A stretch of 64,000 nt of DNA from an uncultured Endozoicomonas sp. (GTDB lineage: Bacteria; Pseudomonadota; Gammaproteobacteria; Pseudomonadales; Endozoicomonadaceae): positions 33,889-97,888 of the forward strand of contig NZ_CANMAO010000018.1 of assembly GCF_947495845.1 (NCBI RefSeq), in the 5' to 3' direction. The translations under genes were made by a program, and so were the position numbers. How positions within the stretch are numbered: position 1 is the stretch's first letter; every line of letters begins with the position of its first letter. Shown here piece by piece: positions 10,188 to 22,941 of the stretch. The notes below the pieces were generated by a model that ran no database searches, was not told the DNA's origin, and was given only the letters and a program-made list of their open reading frames with translations.

Positions 10188-10395
10188 TGGTGTGCCAGTT
10201 ATGCCTGTATCCTTTCAGTCGAAAAGAAAGCCCCAGTAAAGAAAGTGCCGGTAAAGGCGCCGCCAGCAAATCCGCCATTATGGCATAAAGCGGCGAGAAT
10301 CCATCGGATCTTTTCCAAACAAATAACCTATTCCAAGTAGCAAGTAGGTCAAGCAGGTAGGGAATTGCCATAAAGCCCACAGTTCTGAACGCCAC
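10180..10395 (-). CDS. Possible small hydrophobic protein upstream of lolC
   Basis: 71 codons, overlapping the lolC start by 8 bp in another frame. The product has two hydrophobic stretches (about residues 5-20 and 35-58), which could be membrane helices. I do not recognise it, the start has no clear ribosome binding site, and the 288 bp between lolC and the next gene might simply be untranslated. Kept only because of the coupling overlap. Confidence 0.22.
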   Translation of the reverse strand: MAFRTVGFMAIPYLLDLLATWNRLFVWKRSDGFSPLYAIMADLLAAPLPALSLLGLSFRLKGYRHNWHTNV

Positions 10396-10475
10396 CGGTC
10401 AGGAAATCTATCGTTCAACAATGGCTTAAGCTAAAGTACACGTCATATCAGAAGTAGAGACAAGGCAGGACTCTT

Positions 10476-10805
10476 ATGAATACACACTTCCTCACCAGAC
10501 TTTTACTGACCGCCACTCTGGCCATCGCTTCCCATAGTGCTATTGCTGAAACCACTACCGTGACCTCCGGCGAAATACTGGTTCCTATTGGCAGTCAGTC
10601 TTCCGGGTTGCAAGCCAGCACACTTCCCACCCACGGCCAAACCATGACTGATGTACTGCAAACCTTTGGTAAGCCAGATACAAATGACACCATTGGCACG
10701 CCACCAATCTCCCGCTGGTCTTATACCGCCAAAAATATGACAGTTTACTTTGAAGGCAAACGGGTTCTGCGCACCGTTGTTCATCACTCTGTCGCAACGC
10801 CTTAG
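10476..10805 (+). CDS. Small exported protein of unknown function
   Basis: 109 residues with a clean Sec signal peptide: N-terminal M-N-T-H-F-L-T-R, hydrophobic L-L-L-T-A-T-L-A-I-A, and likely cleavage after S-H-S-A-I-A. The mature part contains a G-K-P-D-T-N-D-T-I-G-T-P-P-I-S-R-W-x-Y segment that recalls the small periplasmic SmpA/OmlA-like fold (a G-x-P...W-x-Y pattern), so outer-membrane or periplasmic roles are possible; this is weak. Converges with and overlaps the AraC-type gene by 4 bp at its end. No operon partner. Confidence 0.7.
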   Translation: MNTHFLTRLLLTATLAIASHSAIAETTTVTSGEILVPIGSQSSGLQASTLPTHGQTMTDVLQTFGKPDTNDTIGTPPISRWSYTAKNMTVYFEGKRVLRTVVHHSVATP

Positions 10806-11695
10806 AGCAGTTTCTTTCGAAACTGCCCGGGCGGCATACCAAAGTAGCGCTGAAACGCTTCATAGAAGCGGCTCAGCGAACTAAATCCGCAATCAAAGCC
10901 AATCTCCCCAATAGGCCGCTCACTGTCCAACAATAAAAGCTGCGCTTTCTGCAATCGCTGAAACTGAAGATATTGCTTGATCGACACCCCCATCACACTG
11001 GAAAAAAGATTCGTCGTGTAGTTGCGATGCAACCCCAGATGATTAGCGACATCTGCCGTTGAAATAGGATTATGCAGATTCTCACCAATAAAGCGCACCA
11101 TAGTCGACACATGATGGGCGCCTTTTACACGACCACTTCCCGGATGATCACCAGACCATTGCAGGCCAGCATCTGACTCGTCCGATACGGATTTAACCGC
11201 TTTAGGCGATTCCCAACCAACAATACTGATTCTTTTCAGCAACAACGCTATTTCACCCAGAATGATTTCCCGCAACTCAGGCAACGCTCGCTGATAATCA
11301 TCAAACCAGTGTTGTAGTCGCGTGAGTAAATAATCATGCTCTGAATTCGCCAGCAACACCTGACCATTCATCACAGCCTGTCGCATGGTTTCTGAAAGCG
11401 ACCATTGCAGGAACTCTGGCAACGGCACATACAGGTTAAATAGCTTTCCTTCCCCTTCCAGGGCAATCAACCGGTGGGGCATATTCGCCCAGAAAAGCGC
11501 CAACCGGTTTTCCGGGATTTTCTGCATCCGACCATCAACAATGTACGTCGCTGAACAGCCAATCAGGTAGTTCAGCTCCACATGACCATGCACATGACTG
11601 CTGGACATCACGTAGGGTGCACGGTGCTCTATATAGAAAATATCGCCCTGAATATCCGCAATGGAGCCGGGCATGGCCACAACACCTTCTGTCAC
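10802..11695 (-). CDS. AraC-family regulator, MelR-like
   Basis: 297 residues: an N-terminal cupin sensor with R-A-P-Y-V-M-S-S-S-H-V-H-G-H-V-E and L-F-W-A-N-M-P-H-R-L, closely recalling the equivalent segments of E. coli MelR (R-A-P-H-I-M... and L-F-W-A-C-T-P-H-Q-L). The C-terminal AraC double helix-turn-helix spans about 200-295 and ends in F-G-M-P-P-G-Q-F-R-K. MelR senses melibiose, an alpha-galactoside. This gene is divergent from galETK with 209 bp between, so it is a good candidate for the local galactose/galactoside regulator; ligand unknown. Start could also be 21 bases further in (11674). Confidence 0.85.
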   Translation of the reverse strand: MTEGVVAMPGSIADIQGDIFYIEHRAPYVMSSSHVHGHVELNYLIGCSATYIVDGRMQKIPENRLALFWANMPHRLIALEGEGKLFNLYVPLPEFLQWSLSETMRQAVMNGQVLLANSEHDYLLTRLQHWFDDYQRALPELREIILGEIALLLKRISIVGWESPKAVKSVSDESDAGLQWSGDHPGSGRVKGAHHVSTMVRFIGENLHNPISTADVANHLGLHRNYTTNLFSSVMGVSIKQYLQFQRLQKAQLLLLDSERPIGEIGFDCGFSSLSRFYEAFQRYFGMPPGQFRKKLL

Positions 11696-11711
11696 TCTAT
11701 TAACTTCCTTT

Positions 11712-11747
11712 TACCCATCGCCTTTCAACTTGAAAACTTTGGGTATA
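11712..11747. repeat. Intergenic repeat family B, deleted copy (ends only)
   Basis: TACCCATCGCCTTTCAACTT joined directly to ...GAAAACTTTGGGTATA. These are the two ends of the family B element seen at 26554-26679 and 36149-36232, with the interior missing. It lies in the control region between the AraC-type gene and galE. The rest of this 209-bp spacer holds a TTGACC hexamer at 11763 that may be a -35 element, and the galE ribosome binding site CGAGG. Confidence 0.65.
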
Positions 11748-11904
11748 GACACTGAAACCCGATTGACCGTGATCAACTTTGCTTCAATGATACTAAGCAG
11801 CACCGATAAAATCTTTGTTTTCGGGAAAAACCGGTTAAAAACCGTAAAAGAAATTGAGACACTACCGTTCTTAAAATGAAGTTATGTAACCAACGAGGTC
11901 AACC

Positions 11905-13996
<2,092 letters not shown>

Positions 13997-14022
13997 CGTC
14001 TTCTTATATCTGGATCTTTTTT

Positions 14023-15174
14023 ATGAATCAGCAACAAACATTGACCGCGCTGTTTGAAAACACGTTCGGCCATCAACCTACGGATTTTTTTCAGGCACCG
14101 GGCCGGGTCAATCTGATCGGCGAACACACTGATTACAACGATGGCTTTGTGCTGCCTTGCGCCATCGATTATCAGGCGATGATTGCCGTATCACCTCGTA
14201 ATGATAACAAAGTGGTCGCCACGGCCCACAGCTATGATGGACAGGTATCCGAGTTCGAACTCACATTGCCTATTACTCACAGTGAGGAAGCGTTCTGGAG
14301 TAACTATGTGCGCGGTGTCGCCAGCGTGATGCTGGAAAAAGGCCATAAACTGCACGGCGTTAACCTCGCCATTATCGGTAATGTTCCGCAGGGTGCAGGA
14401 CTCAGCTCCTCTGCCTGCCTGGAAGTTGTGACAGGGTTGACTCTGAGCCGTATGGCCGGCCTCGATATCAGCCTGAAAGAACTGGCATTGATCGGCCAGA
14501 AAGCAGAAAACGAATTTGTGGGTTGCAACTGCGGCATTATGGATCAGATGGTTTCAGCCTGCGGCAAGGAAGGCCATGCCATGTTGCTGGATTGTCGTTC
14601 ACTGGATACACGCTTGGTGTCTATTCCAGAAGGTGCAGCTGTTGTCATAATTAACTCCAACGTAAAACGTGGACTGGTGGATAGTGAATACAACACCCGT
14701 CGTCAGCAATGTGAAGCTGCAGCCCGTCATTTTGGAGTGAAAGCCCTTCGTGATGTCACCGTAGAGCAGCTGGAAGATGAACGGAAAAATCTTGATGAGA
14801 TGGCTTACCGCCGTGCCCGCCACGTTATCACGGAAAACAATCGCACCGAAGAAGCCGCAGAAGCCCTTGCCCGTGGTGATCTGAAGACCATGGGAATACT
14901 CATGGCTGAATCCCACGCGTCCATGAAAGATGATTTTGAAATCACAGTTCCTGCCATTGATGGCATTGTGGAGATCGTCAAATCCGTGATTGGAGAAGAA
15001 GGCGGCGTTCGTATGACCGGTGGTGGTTTTGGCGGCTGCGTTGTTGCTCTGATTCCAGAAACATTGACTGATACTGTAAAAGCAGCTGTTGAATCTCGTT
15101 ACTCTGAATACGCTAAAAACTTAAACGCCGATATTTACGTTTGCCGGGCGTCCCAAGGTGCAAGCGCACTCTGA
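14023..15174 (+). CDS. galK: Galactokinase
   Basis: 383 residues of the GHMP kinase family: the galactokinase signature [15 protein letters not shown] is at about 26-40, the ATP-binding loop [13 protein letters not shown] near 125, and the C-terminal G-G-G-F-G-G-C-V motif near 335. Phosphorylates galactose at C1. Last gene of galETK, 26 bp after galT; no galM (mutarotase) follows. A hairpin lies 14 bp downstream. Confidence 0.97.
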   Translation: MNQQQTLTALFENTFGHQPTDFFQAPGRVNLIGEHTDYNDGFVLPCAIDYQAMIAVSPRNDNKVVATAHSYDGQVSEFELTLPITHSEEAFWSNYVRGVASVMLEKGHKLHGVNLAIIGNVPQGAGLSSSACLEVVTGLTLSRMAGLDISLKELALIGQKAENEFVGCNCGIMDQMVSACGKEGHAMLLDCRSLDTRLVSIPEGAAVVIINSNVKRGLVDSEYNTRRQQCEAAARHFGVKALRDVTVEQLEDERKNLDEMAYRRARHVITENNRTEEAAEALARGDLKTMGILMAESHASMKDDFEITVPAIDGIVEIVKSVIGEEGGVRMTGGGFGGCVVALIPETLTDTVKAAVESRYSEYAKNLNADIYVCRASQGASAL

Positions 15175-15188
15175 AACATATTAAAAAC

Positions 15189-15215
15189 GAGGGGCAGTAC
15201 AAAATACTGCGCCTC
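15189..15215 (+). terminator. Hairpin after galETK
   Basis: GAGGGGCAGTA pairs with TACTGCGCCTC (one mismatch) around CAAAA; followed only by AAGTTTG, so terminator strength is uncertain. Confidence 0.6.
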
Positions 15216-15353
15216 AAGTTTGTAAATTGGCATATAAACACCAGCTAATTAATCTACAAAATAAACTCCAACCCAAGACCGAGCTTTGATGTCTGGGGAC
15301 AGATGAGACCAAGCCGCAATGGCCTTTCTTGATGATTTTGGATACCCCAGATA

Positions 15354-15385
15354 AACAAAAAGGCCAAAAGCGAACGCTTCTGGCC
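15354..15385 (-). terminator. Terminator of the DAACS symporter gene
   Basis: On the minus strand GGCCAGAAGCG / CGCTTTTGGCC with a 2-base loop and a following TTTTTGTTT run, 26 bases past the stop at 15411. The space between here and galK contains nothing else I recognise. Confidence 0.8.
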
Positions 15386-15410
15386 TATATCAGAAAAATG
15401 GTCAGCTAAA

Positions 15411-16697
15411 TTAACTGTGTTGTGCTGCGCCCGATAACTTATCGCTTCCACTCATTGCCACATCGGTAATCTGACCTTCACTTTTGGCAACAATGGTGCT
15501 GACAGCAGTATCGCCTACTACGTTGGTCACTGTGCAAGCGGCATCAAGAATACGATCCGTCGCAATGATAATTCCCAGCGCTTCAATTGGCAGACCCAGA
15601 GTGTGCAGCAGAACACCGGTAGTCACTACCGCTCCGCCAGGAATTCCGCCGGTAGCAATGGCCAGCAGGAAGGCGGTAAAGCCGAGGGTAAACAGCGCAG
15701 TACCGCCCAGCTCAACACCGTAGGCATTAGCAACGAAGATGGTAGCCACTACCATGTAGATCGCAGCGCCGGACATATTCATTGTCGCACCCAGCGGTAC
15801 AGAGAATCCGGCTACCTTTTCAGACACACCCAGCTTTTCAGTCAGGGTTTTAAACGTCACTGGAATGGTCGCGTTTGAGCTGGCAGTGGACAGGGAGAAC
15901 ATCATCTGTTCACGAGTCTTACGAATAAACTGCAGTGGGCTGATACCAGTGGTCATGCCAATCACCAGCGGGTAAAAGACGAACAACCACACAACCATGA
16001 CTGCAAGCGCTGTCAGAACATAGGTCAGTACGCTGACAATACTGCCTGCATCCAAAGTAGCTGCCAGCTTAGCGGTCAGGAACAGAACACCAATCGGCGC
16101 CATGCTCATTACCATGGTGATCAGCTTCATCATGACACTGTTTGCCAGGGCAAAAGACTTGCTGACGCTGTGGGTTTCGTGATTTTCCAGCTTCTTTACG
16201 GCGATACCGGTAATGATGGCCATAAACAGAATCTGCAGGATATTACCTTCTGCAAACGCCTGAACCGGGTTAGTAGGCACAACCGCAATGATCATATCCA
16301 GCAGGTTTGGCAAATTAGTTCTGCTCAGTGTCAGAGTATCATCTGCCAGACCAAGGTTAGCGCCAATACCTGGTTGCACGACCATGGCCAAACCAATAGC
16401 AGCACTGATGGCGATAACGGTATTCAGCAGGTATAAGCCAAACGTTTTAAAGCCCAAGCGTCCAAACTGACCAATGTCTTCTAGATTACAGACCGCATTA
16501 ACAATGGAAATAAAGATCAGTGGTACCACCATCAGCTTGATCATACCAACGAAGATGCTGCCACCGGCATGGAAAAGGCCGCCGATCAGATACGATTGAA
16601 GAAAACCATCAGGACTGGCGAACATTTGGATAGCGCCACCAAGGACGAGACCAATGACGAGGGAAGCCAGAATACGGGCGGCAAGATTATTGTTCAT
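15411..16697 (-). CDS. Dicarboxylate/amino acid:cation symporter (DAACS), probably for neutral substrates
   Basis: 428-residue glutamate-transporter-fold protein with eight predicted helices and two hairpin loops. The serine-rich HP1 tip S-L-S-T-A-S-S-N-A-T-I-P is present. TM7 reads N-M-S-G-A-A where acidic-substrate members have N-M-D-G-T. TM8 reads D-R-I-L-D-A-A-C-T-V-T-N-V-V-G-D. Aligned by eye with archaeal GltPh, the residue that binds the substrate side-chain carboxylate (Arg397) is Cys here, as in the mammalian neutral transporter ASCT2. I infer a neutral amino acid (Ser/Ala/Thr-like) substrate and Na+ coupling; E. coli GltP/DctA annotation would be misleading. Confidence 0.88.
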   Translation of the reverse strand: MNNNLAARILASLVIGLVLGGAIQMFASPDGFLQSYLIGGLFHAGGSIFVGMIKLMVVPLIFISIVNAVCNLEDIGQFGRLGFKTFGLYLLNTVIAISAAIGLAMVVQPGIGANLGLADDTLTLSRTNLPNLLDMIIAVVPTNPVQAFAEGNILQILFMAIITGIAVKKLENHETHSVSKSFALANSVMMKLITMVMSMAPIGVLFLTAKLAATLDAGSIVSVLTYVLTALAVMVVWLFVFYPLVIGMTTGISPLQFIRKTREQMMFSLSTASSNATIPVTFKTLTEKLGVSEKVAGFSVPLGATMNMSGAAIYMVVATIFVANAYGVELGGTALFTLGFTAFLLAIATGGIPGGAVVTTGVLLHTLGLPIEALGIIIATDRILDAACTVTNVVGDTAVSTIVAKSEGQITDVAMSGSDKLSGAAQHS

Positions 16698-17031
16698 AAA
16701 TTCAAGTACTCCATCACCGATCGAATAAAAACGACCGCAATCTTGTATTTATTGATATTTGATTGGTGCAGAAACAGTCACCTGCCACTGCTGTGTGGAT
16801 GCAATGTATACAATCTGGAACGCTCACTCAAGTTGAGCTAACACCGAATAACAGGGAATAATCCTGAAACAGAGAAATACTCAGAATTAAAATATCTTTT
16901 CAACCGGTTGTATCCAAGAAAATATCGCATAGTTTATTTTGAACACAGGATATGTCTTTGAACTCAACTTTCTTCTAACAAAAACAAACACTTGCAAGCA
17001 TATTTATTCAACCCCCCTAAATCCAGAGCAT
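16698..17031. other. AT-rich intergenic region between symporter and glpK terminator
   Basis: 334 bp, strongly AT-rich. It must hold the promoter of the minus-strand symporter. I see no ORF, tRNA, or convincing repeat; some poly-A stretches could be UP-type elements. Confidence 0.4.
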
Positions 17032-17058
17032 AAAAAATGGCTTCTTACGAAGCCATTT
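17032..17058 (-). terminator. Terminator of glpFK
   Basis: Perfect stem AAATGGCTTC / GAAGCCATTT, TTAC loop, followed on the minus strand by a T-run; 37 bases past the glpK stop. Confidence 0.88.
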
Positions 17059-17094
17059 CTATAAAGCCTTACATTCTAGAATTAACGTTTGGGG

Positions 17095-18660
<1,566 letters not shown>

Positions 18661-18689
18661 TTATTTGCGTCTACTTTATAACCAATCGA

Positions 18690-19508
18690 TCAAACTGTCT
18701 GTATTTCACAACCCGGCGTTGCACAGGCTACTGGCTCAACCTGCTTACCAAGCACATTGATATAAACCCATGCACCTGCCATCGCACCGCAGATTGGCGC
18801 GAGAATTGGCACCCAGAAATAGGGGTTTGCACGACCACCGGTCATGGCGACTTCGCCCCAACCGGCAAAGAAAGCAAACAGTTTCGGTCCGAAATCACGG
18901 GCCGGGTTCATGGCAAAGCCGGTGAGTGGGCCAAAAGAAGCGCCGATCACAGCAATCAATATACCAATTAACAATGCGGACAGTGCGCCATTGGATACGC
19001 CATTGTTATCATCACCAATGGCCAGAATGCCGCCCATCAACACGGCAGTAATGACAAACTCAACAGCAAAAGCCTGAAAGTTATTCAGCGCCGCATTAGG
19101 GTACGTAGAGAAAATACCCGCTGTTGCCAAGCTGGCTTCCGAACCACGCACAATATTATTAGTCAGTTCGAAGTCAGCAAACAGACTGCTGTATAGGAAG
19201 TAAACCAATGCGGCGGAACAAAAAGCGCCAGCTATCTGGGCAACAATATAAGGAAGTACCTTCTGTTTATCGAAGCCTTTAAACACCATCAGCGCCAACG
19301 TAACTGCCGGGTTCAAATGCGCACCGGAAATGCCACCGGTCACATAAACCGCAATAGCAACACCAAGCCCCCAGACAATGGAAATTTCCCACTGCCCAAA
19401 ACTCACTCCAGCCAACACCAGTGCAGCCACACAGCCAACACCAAAGAAAATAAGCAGACCTGCGCCGATAAATTCAGCAAGGCATTCCCCAAACAACGAC
19501 TTATTCAT
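18690..19508 (-). CDS. glpF: Glycerol uptake facilitator (aquaglyceroporin)
   Basis: MIP-family channel with two half-helix NPA boxes: S-G-A-H-L-N-P-A-V-T-L-A near residue 65 and G-F-A-M-N-P-A-R-D-F-G-P near 205. The Asp after the second NPA-R is the typical glycerol-channel residue. Six hydrophobic segments, ~272 residues. ATG 19508 is used because GGAAG precedes it at good distance; the in-frame ATG at 19523 lacks one. First gene of glpFK, transcribed away from glpABC. Confidence 0.95.
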   Translation of the reverse strand: MNKSLFGECLAEFIGAGLLIFFGVGCVAALVLAGVSFGQWEISIVWGLGVAIAVYVTGGISGAHLNPAVTLALMVFKGFDKQKVLPYIVAQIAGAFCSAALVYFLYSSLFADFELTNNIVRGSEASLATAGIFSTYPNAALNNFQAFAVEFVITAVLMGGILAIGDDNNGVSNGALSALLIGILIAVIGASFGPLTGFAMNPARDFGPKLFAFFAGWGEVAMTGGRANPYFWVPILAPICGAMAGAWVYINVLGKQVEPVACATPGCEIQTV

Positions 19509-19633
19509 AATGGTTGCTTCCATATACTGTCGTATAAAAAGTAGGAGTCAGGCGAAACCACTAAAAACTCGTGTTTCAGAGCCGCTCCGAACAGGAACGA
19601 ATTCTTACAAACAAGAACAATGATGATCAACAG

Positions 19634-19680
19634 GCGAACATTGATGCAAATCAAACAAAGCTAACGAACAAACGAACATT
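19634..19680. promoter_or_regulatory. Cluster of GlpR-like operator half-sites (glpF-proximal)
   Basis: GCGAACATT at 19634, then ACGAACA and AACGAACATT at 19664-19680. AACGAACATT fits the E. coli GlpR half-site pattern (WWCGAAMATW) as I recall it. Two further CGAAC/ACGAA matches occur at 19588-19602. Located 125-170 bp upstream of glpF. The gene for the DeoR-type GlpR lies at the end of the divergent operon. Confidence 0.6.
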
Positions 19681-19839
19681 GCGGAAAATACTATCATAAA
19701 GCAGTCAATTTGATTCCGCTGTAACCAATAGGATCCACCCAGTTTGCTTGTTTCAAATCACCAAATGAAACTTTCTGTTTCTTCGTTGTAGCTTCGCTGT
19801 TGATTCATGTGATTTATTTTTAACATCTTCCCGTAATGT

Positions 19840-19853
19840 TGATGTAGATCATA
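19840..19853. promoter_or_regulatory. FNR/Anr-like box upstream of glpABC
   Basis: TTGATGTAGATCAT matches TTGAT-N4-ATCAA in 9 of 10 defined positions. It lies 141 bp before glpA, encoding the anaerobic G3P dehydrogenase, whose E. coli counterpart is FNR-activated. The match also resembles a weak CRP site. Confidence 0.5.
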
Positions 19854-19885
19854 TTTCATACCTGCCACTTTCTTTATATTTCATC

Positions 19886-19906
19886 ACGAACATAAACGAA
19901 CATTTT
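19886..19906. promoter_or_regulatory. GlpR-like operator half-sites (glpA-proximal)
   Basis: ACGAACATAA followed directly by ACGAACATTT: two half-sites in the same direction, 10 bp apart (one helical turn), about 90 bp before glpA. The rest of the 485-bp glpF-glpA spacer has no ORF. Confidence 0.6.
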
Positions 19907-19993
19907 AAATGCTTTCAATGCGCCGTAATCACCCCATTACGATTAGCAGAACAGCAACTATCGACCCTACCCTGTAACAGAAGAGCGTACTCA

Positions 19994-21631
19994 ATGAGGC
20001 AACTAGAGACTGATGTCGTCATTATTGGTGGAGGCGCAACCGGTGCCGGTGTCCTTCGTGACTGTGCACTTCGGGGTATGCGGGCAATTCTGGTTGAGAA
20101 AGACGACATTGCTAATGGGACCACCGGACGTAATCACGGATTACTTCATTCCGGTGCACGTTATGCAGTGACAGACCAACATTCTGCCAGTGAATGCATT
20201 AGCGAAAATAAGATACTTAAGCGAATTGCTGGCCACTGCATAGAAGAAACCGGTGGTTTATTTATTACACTGCCAGAAGATGACCTTTCATTTCAGTCTC
20301 AGTTTATCGAATCTTGCACAACAGCAGGCATACAAGCTGATGCATTAACGCCGGCAGAAGCCTTACGCATTGAGCCAAATGTTAATCCTGCTTTATTGGG
20401 TGCCGTTCGCGTTCCTGACGGCACTGTTGACCCTTTTCGACTTACTGCCTCCAACATTCTTGATGCCGAAGAACACGGTGGTCGCCTGCTGAATTACACA
20501 CGAGTGACTGGGCTGATCATTAACAATGGCCGAGCCTGCGGTGTGCATTGCGTCAATCTGAGAACCGGAGAACCCATTGATATTCATGCTTTGCAGGTCG
20601 TGAATGCTGCTGGCATCTGGGGGCAACAAATTACAGAATACGGTGATCTGTCACTGCGCATGTTTCCTGCCAAAGGTTCATTACTGATAATGGATTACCG
20701 GGTGAATAGCCTGGTAATCAACCGTTGTCGTAAACCAGCAGATGCCGACATTCTGGTACCCGGTGATACCATTTCCTTGATCGGTACGACTTCTGAAAAA
20801 ATTCCATACAGCGATATTGAAAACATTCGTGTAACACCGGAAGAAGTTGAAACCTTACTTTCTGAAGGCGAGAAGCTCTGCCCTGCCATGGCCAACACCC
20901 GAATCCTCAGGGCTTACTGCGGCGTCCGGCCACTGGTTGCGTTGGGCAATGACGACTCCGGACGCAATATCAGCCGGGGTATTGTTCTGCTTGATCATGG
21001 TGACACCGACGGCCTGCCAGGTCTAATTACCATTACTGGTGGCAAGCTGATGACTTATCGTCTGATGGCAGAAATGGCCACCGATGCGGTGGCTAAAAAC
21101 CTTGGTAATACCAACGCCTGTGAAACAGCCGAGCGTCACCTTCCGGGGGCTAATGGAAAAAATACAGATATCCACGCGCCACAGGTTTCCATTCCTGTGT
21201 CCGGCTCTGCCAAATACCGTCACGGTGAGCGGGCAGCCCGTTTTCTTGCGGATGATAAAAAGAAAAATGTTGTAATCTGCGAATGTGAAATGGTCACTCG
21301 GGGTGAAATTGAATACGCCGTCAATAATCTTAACGCCATGGATCTGGTAGACCTTCGTCGTCGAACCCGCATTGGCATGGGCCCCTGTCAGGGGAAAATG
21401 TGTGCCTGTCGGGCGGCGGGTATTGTCAGCGAAATGACCAACGATGATAACGGTGACAACGCCCTGAAAAGTGTCAGTGAATTTATGCAGGAACGGTGGA
21501 AAGGAGTTCGCCCAATCCTCTGGGGAGATGCCATGCGTGAAGCCGATCTGAGCTATTGGCTGTACAACAACCTTTTGGGCTGCGATCAGTTGCAAGCACA
21601 ACCGACCGGGTTAACCGTGGAAGTATTATGA
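19994..21631 (+). CDS. glpA: Anaerobic glycerol-3-phosphate dehydrogenase subunit A
   Basis: 545-residue flavoprotein. The FAD-binding V-I-I-G-G-G-A-T-G-A-G at about residue 10 and G-R-N-H-G-L-L-H-S-G-A-R-Y near 47 precede a C-terminal BFD-like [2Fe-2S] region with C-E-C-E-M near 431 and G-P-C-Q-G-K-M-C near 458. It oxidises G3P to dihydroxyacetone phosphate, passing electrons through GlpB/GlpC to quinones under anaerobiosis. The last codons overlap the glpB start (ATGA). First gene of glpABC-glpR. Confidence 0.95.
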   Translation: MRQLETDVVIIGGGATGAGVLRDCALRGMRAILVEKDDIANGTTGRNHGLLHSGARYAVTDQHSASECISENKILKRIAGHCIEETGGLFITLPEDDLSFQSQFIESCTTAGIQADALTPAEALRIEPNVNPALLGAVRVPDGTVDPFRLTASNILDAEEHGGRLLNYTRVTGLIINNGRACGVHCVNLRTGEPIDIHALQVVNAAGIWGQQITEYGDLSLRMFPAKGSLLIMDYRVNSLVINRCRKPADADILVPGDTISLIGTTSEKIPYSDIENIRVTPEEVETLLSEGEKLCPAMANTRILRAYCGVRPLVALGNDDSGRNISRGIVLLDHGDTDGLPGLITITGGKLMTYRLMAEMATDAVAKNLGNTNACETAERHLPGANGKNTDIHAPQVSIPVSGSAKYRHGERAARFLADDKKKNVVICECEMVTRGEIEYAVNNLNAMDLVDLRRRTRIGMGPCQGKMCACRAAGIVSEMTNDDNGDNALKSVSEFMQERWKGVRPILWGDAMREADLSYWLYNNLLGCDQLQAQPTGLTVEVL

Positions 21632-22923
21632 ACTACGATGTCATTGTCATAGGCGGTGGCCTGTCTGGCCTGACCAGTGCTATTCACTGCGCTGAAGCCG
21701 GTTTGAAAACAGTGGTCATTAGCGCAGGTGAAAGTTCCCTTGCCTTTGCCTCAGGTTGCATTGATGTATTGGGTTTCAATCAAAACAATCAGGCCGTTGA
21801 GTTTCCTTTTGAAGAAATAGCACTGCTACCCGCTGAACACCCTTATAAAAGAATCGGTTCCAGATCACTGAAACAAGGGCTTAGTTTTTTCTTGGAGCAG
21901 ATGGCTTTAGAAGACATCGCCATGGCACACAATGAACAGAAGAACCATGGGCGACTCACCGCACTTGGTGCTGTTCGCCCCACCTGGCTCAGTCAGGCTG
22001 GCACCAAACATCTGCCCATCAATAAACCGTTAGACGCCATTAAAAAGATAGCTGTCGCAAATATCGCCGGGTTCCGTGACTTTCAGCCTGAATTGGTGAT
22101 TGCCGGAATGAAAAGAAACCCGATGTTTGCCAATAATGAGTTCAACTGGGCGGACATCTCTCCGGAAACCCTTGGCATCGCGGTTCGTAACCCTTATGAA
22201 CTTCGTTCTCTGGAACTTGCCAGAACCCTCAAGCGCGACCTATTCAACAAACCTAATGGCATGAACATTTTTGCCTCCGCCCTGCAAAAGGCGGCTCGAA
22301 ATGCTGATCTTGTGCTCATTCCATCGGTGCTGGCCGTTGAACTTGGCAACGATCTGATTGCAGAACTGGAGCAATTAACCGGCCTTTCCATTTGCGAAGT
22401 TGCTTCTTTACCACCATCACTACCTGGCATGCGGCTGGCAAGTGCTCTGAAGGCACGATTCAGGAAGTTTGGCGGCATTCTGCTGGAAGGCGACGATGTG
22501 ATTTCTGGCCGGTTTTCTGACAAGCATTTGCAGACCATTACTACACGACTAAGCCCTAATACACCGTTATCAGCAAAACACTTCGTATTGGCAACCGGTA
22601 GCTTTTTCAGTAAAGGACTTTCCAGCAATCGCTCTGAGCTGACAGAAAGTGTCTTTAACCTCTCTGTGAACAGCGAAACCACCCGTGAACAATGGTCCAA
22701 TGATCGCTTTATTGATGGCCAGCACAGCTTCACTACCACCGGCATACGAACGGACAACCTGCTCAACCCATATCGAGAAGACGAGATAATAAGCAACCTT
22801 TATTGTGCCGGTGCCGTACTCAGTGGATTCAATCCGGTGAGAGAAGCCAGTGCTGGCGGTGTTGCTATTGCGACCGGCTGGTTTGCAGCAAGCCAGATTA
22901 TTGCAAAGCAATCTGCCGTATAA
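21628..22923 (+). CDS. glpB: Anaerobic glycerol-3-phosphate dehydrogenase subunit B
   Basis: 431 residues beginning M-N-Y-D-V-I-V-I-G-G-G-L-S-G-L-T-S, an FAD/FMN-type Rossmann start. The C-terminal G-F-N-P-V-R-E-A-S-A-G-G-V-A-I-A-T-G segment is typical of GlpB. Start 21628 is set by the 4-bp ATGA overlap with glpA and the Rossmann motif; the frame is open back to 21556 but that part lies inside glpA. Middle subunit of the GlpABC complex, transferring electrons between GlpA and GlpC. Confidence 0.94.
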   Translation: MNYDVIVIGGGLSGLTSAIHCAEAGLKTVVISAGESSLAFASGCIDVLGFNQNNQAVEFPFEEIALLPAEHPYKRIGSRSLKQGLSFFLEQMALEDIAMAHNEQKNHGRLTALGAVRPTWLSQAGTKHLPINKPLDAIKKIAVANIAGFRDFQPELVIAGMKRNPMFANNEFNWADISPETLGIAVRNPYELRSLELARTLKRDLFNKPNGMNIFASALQKAARNADLVLIPSVLAVELGNDLIAELEQLTGLSICEVASLPPSLPGMRLASALKARFRKFGGILLEGDDVISGRFSDKHLQTITTRLSPNTPLSAKHFVLATGSFFSKGLSSNRSELTESVFNLSVNSETTREQWSNDRFIDGQHSFTTTGIRTDNLLNPYREDEIISNLYCAGAVLSGFNPVREASAGGVAIATGWFAASQIIAKQSAV

Positions 22924-22941
22924 AAGACAAGCGAGATCACT

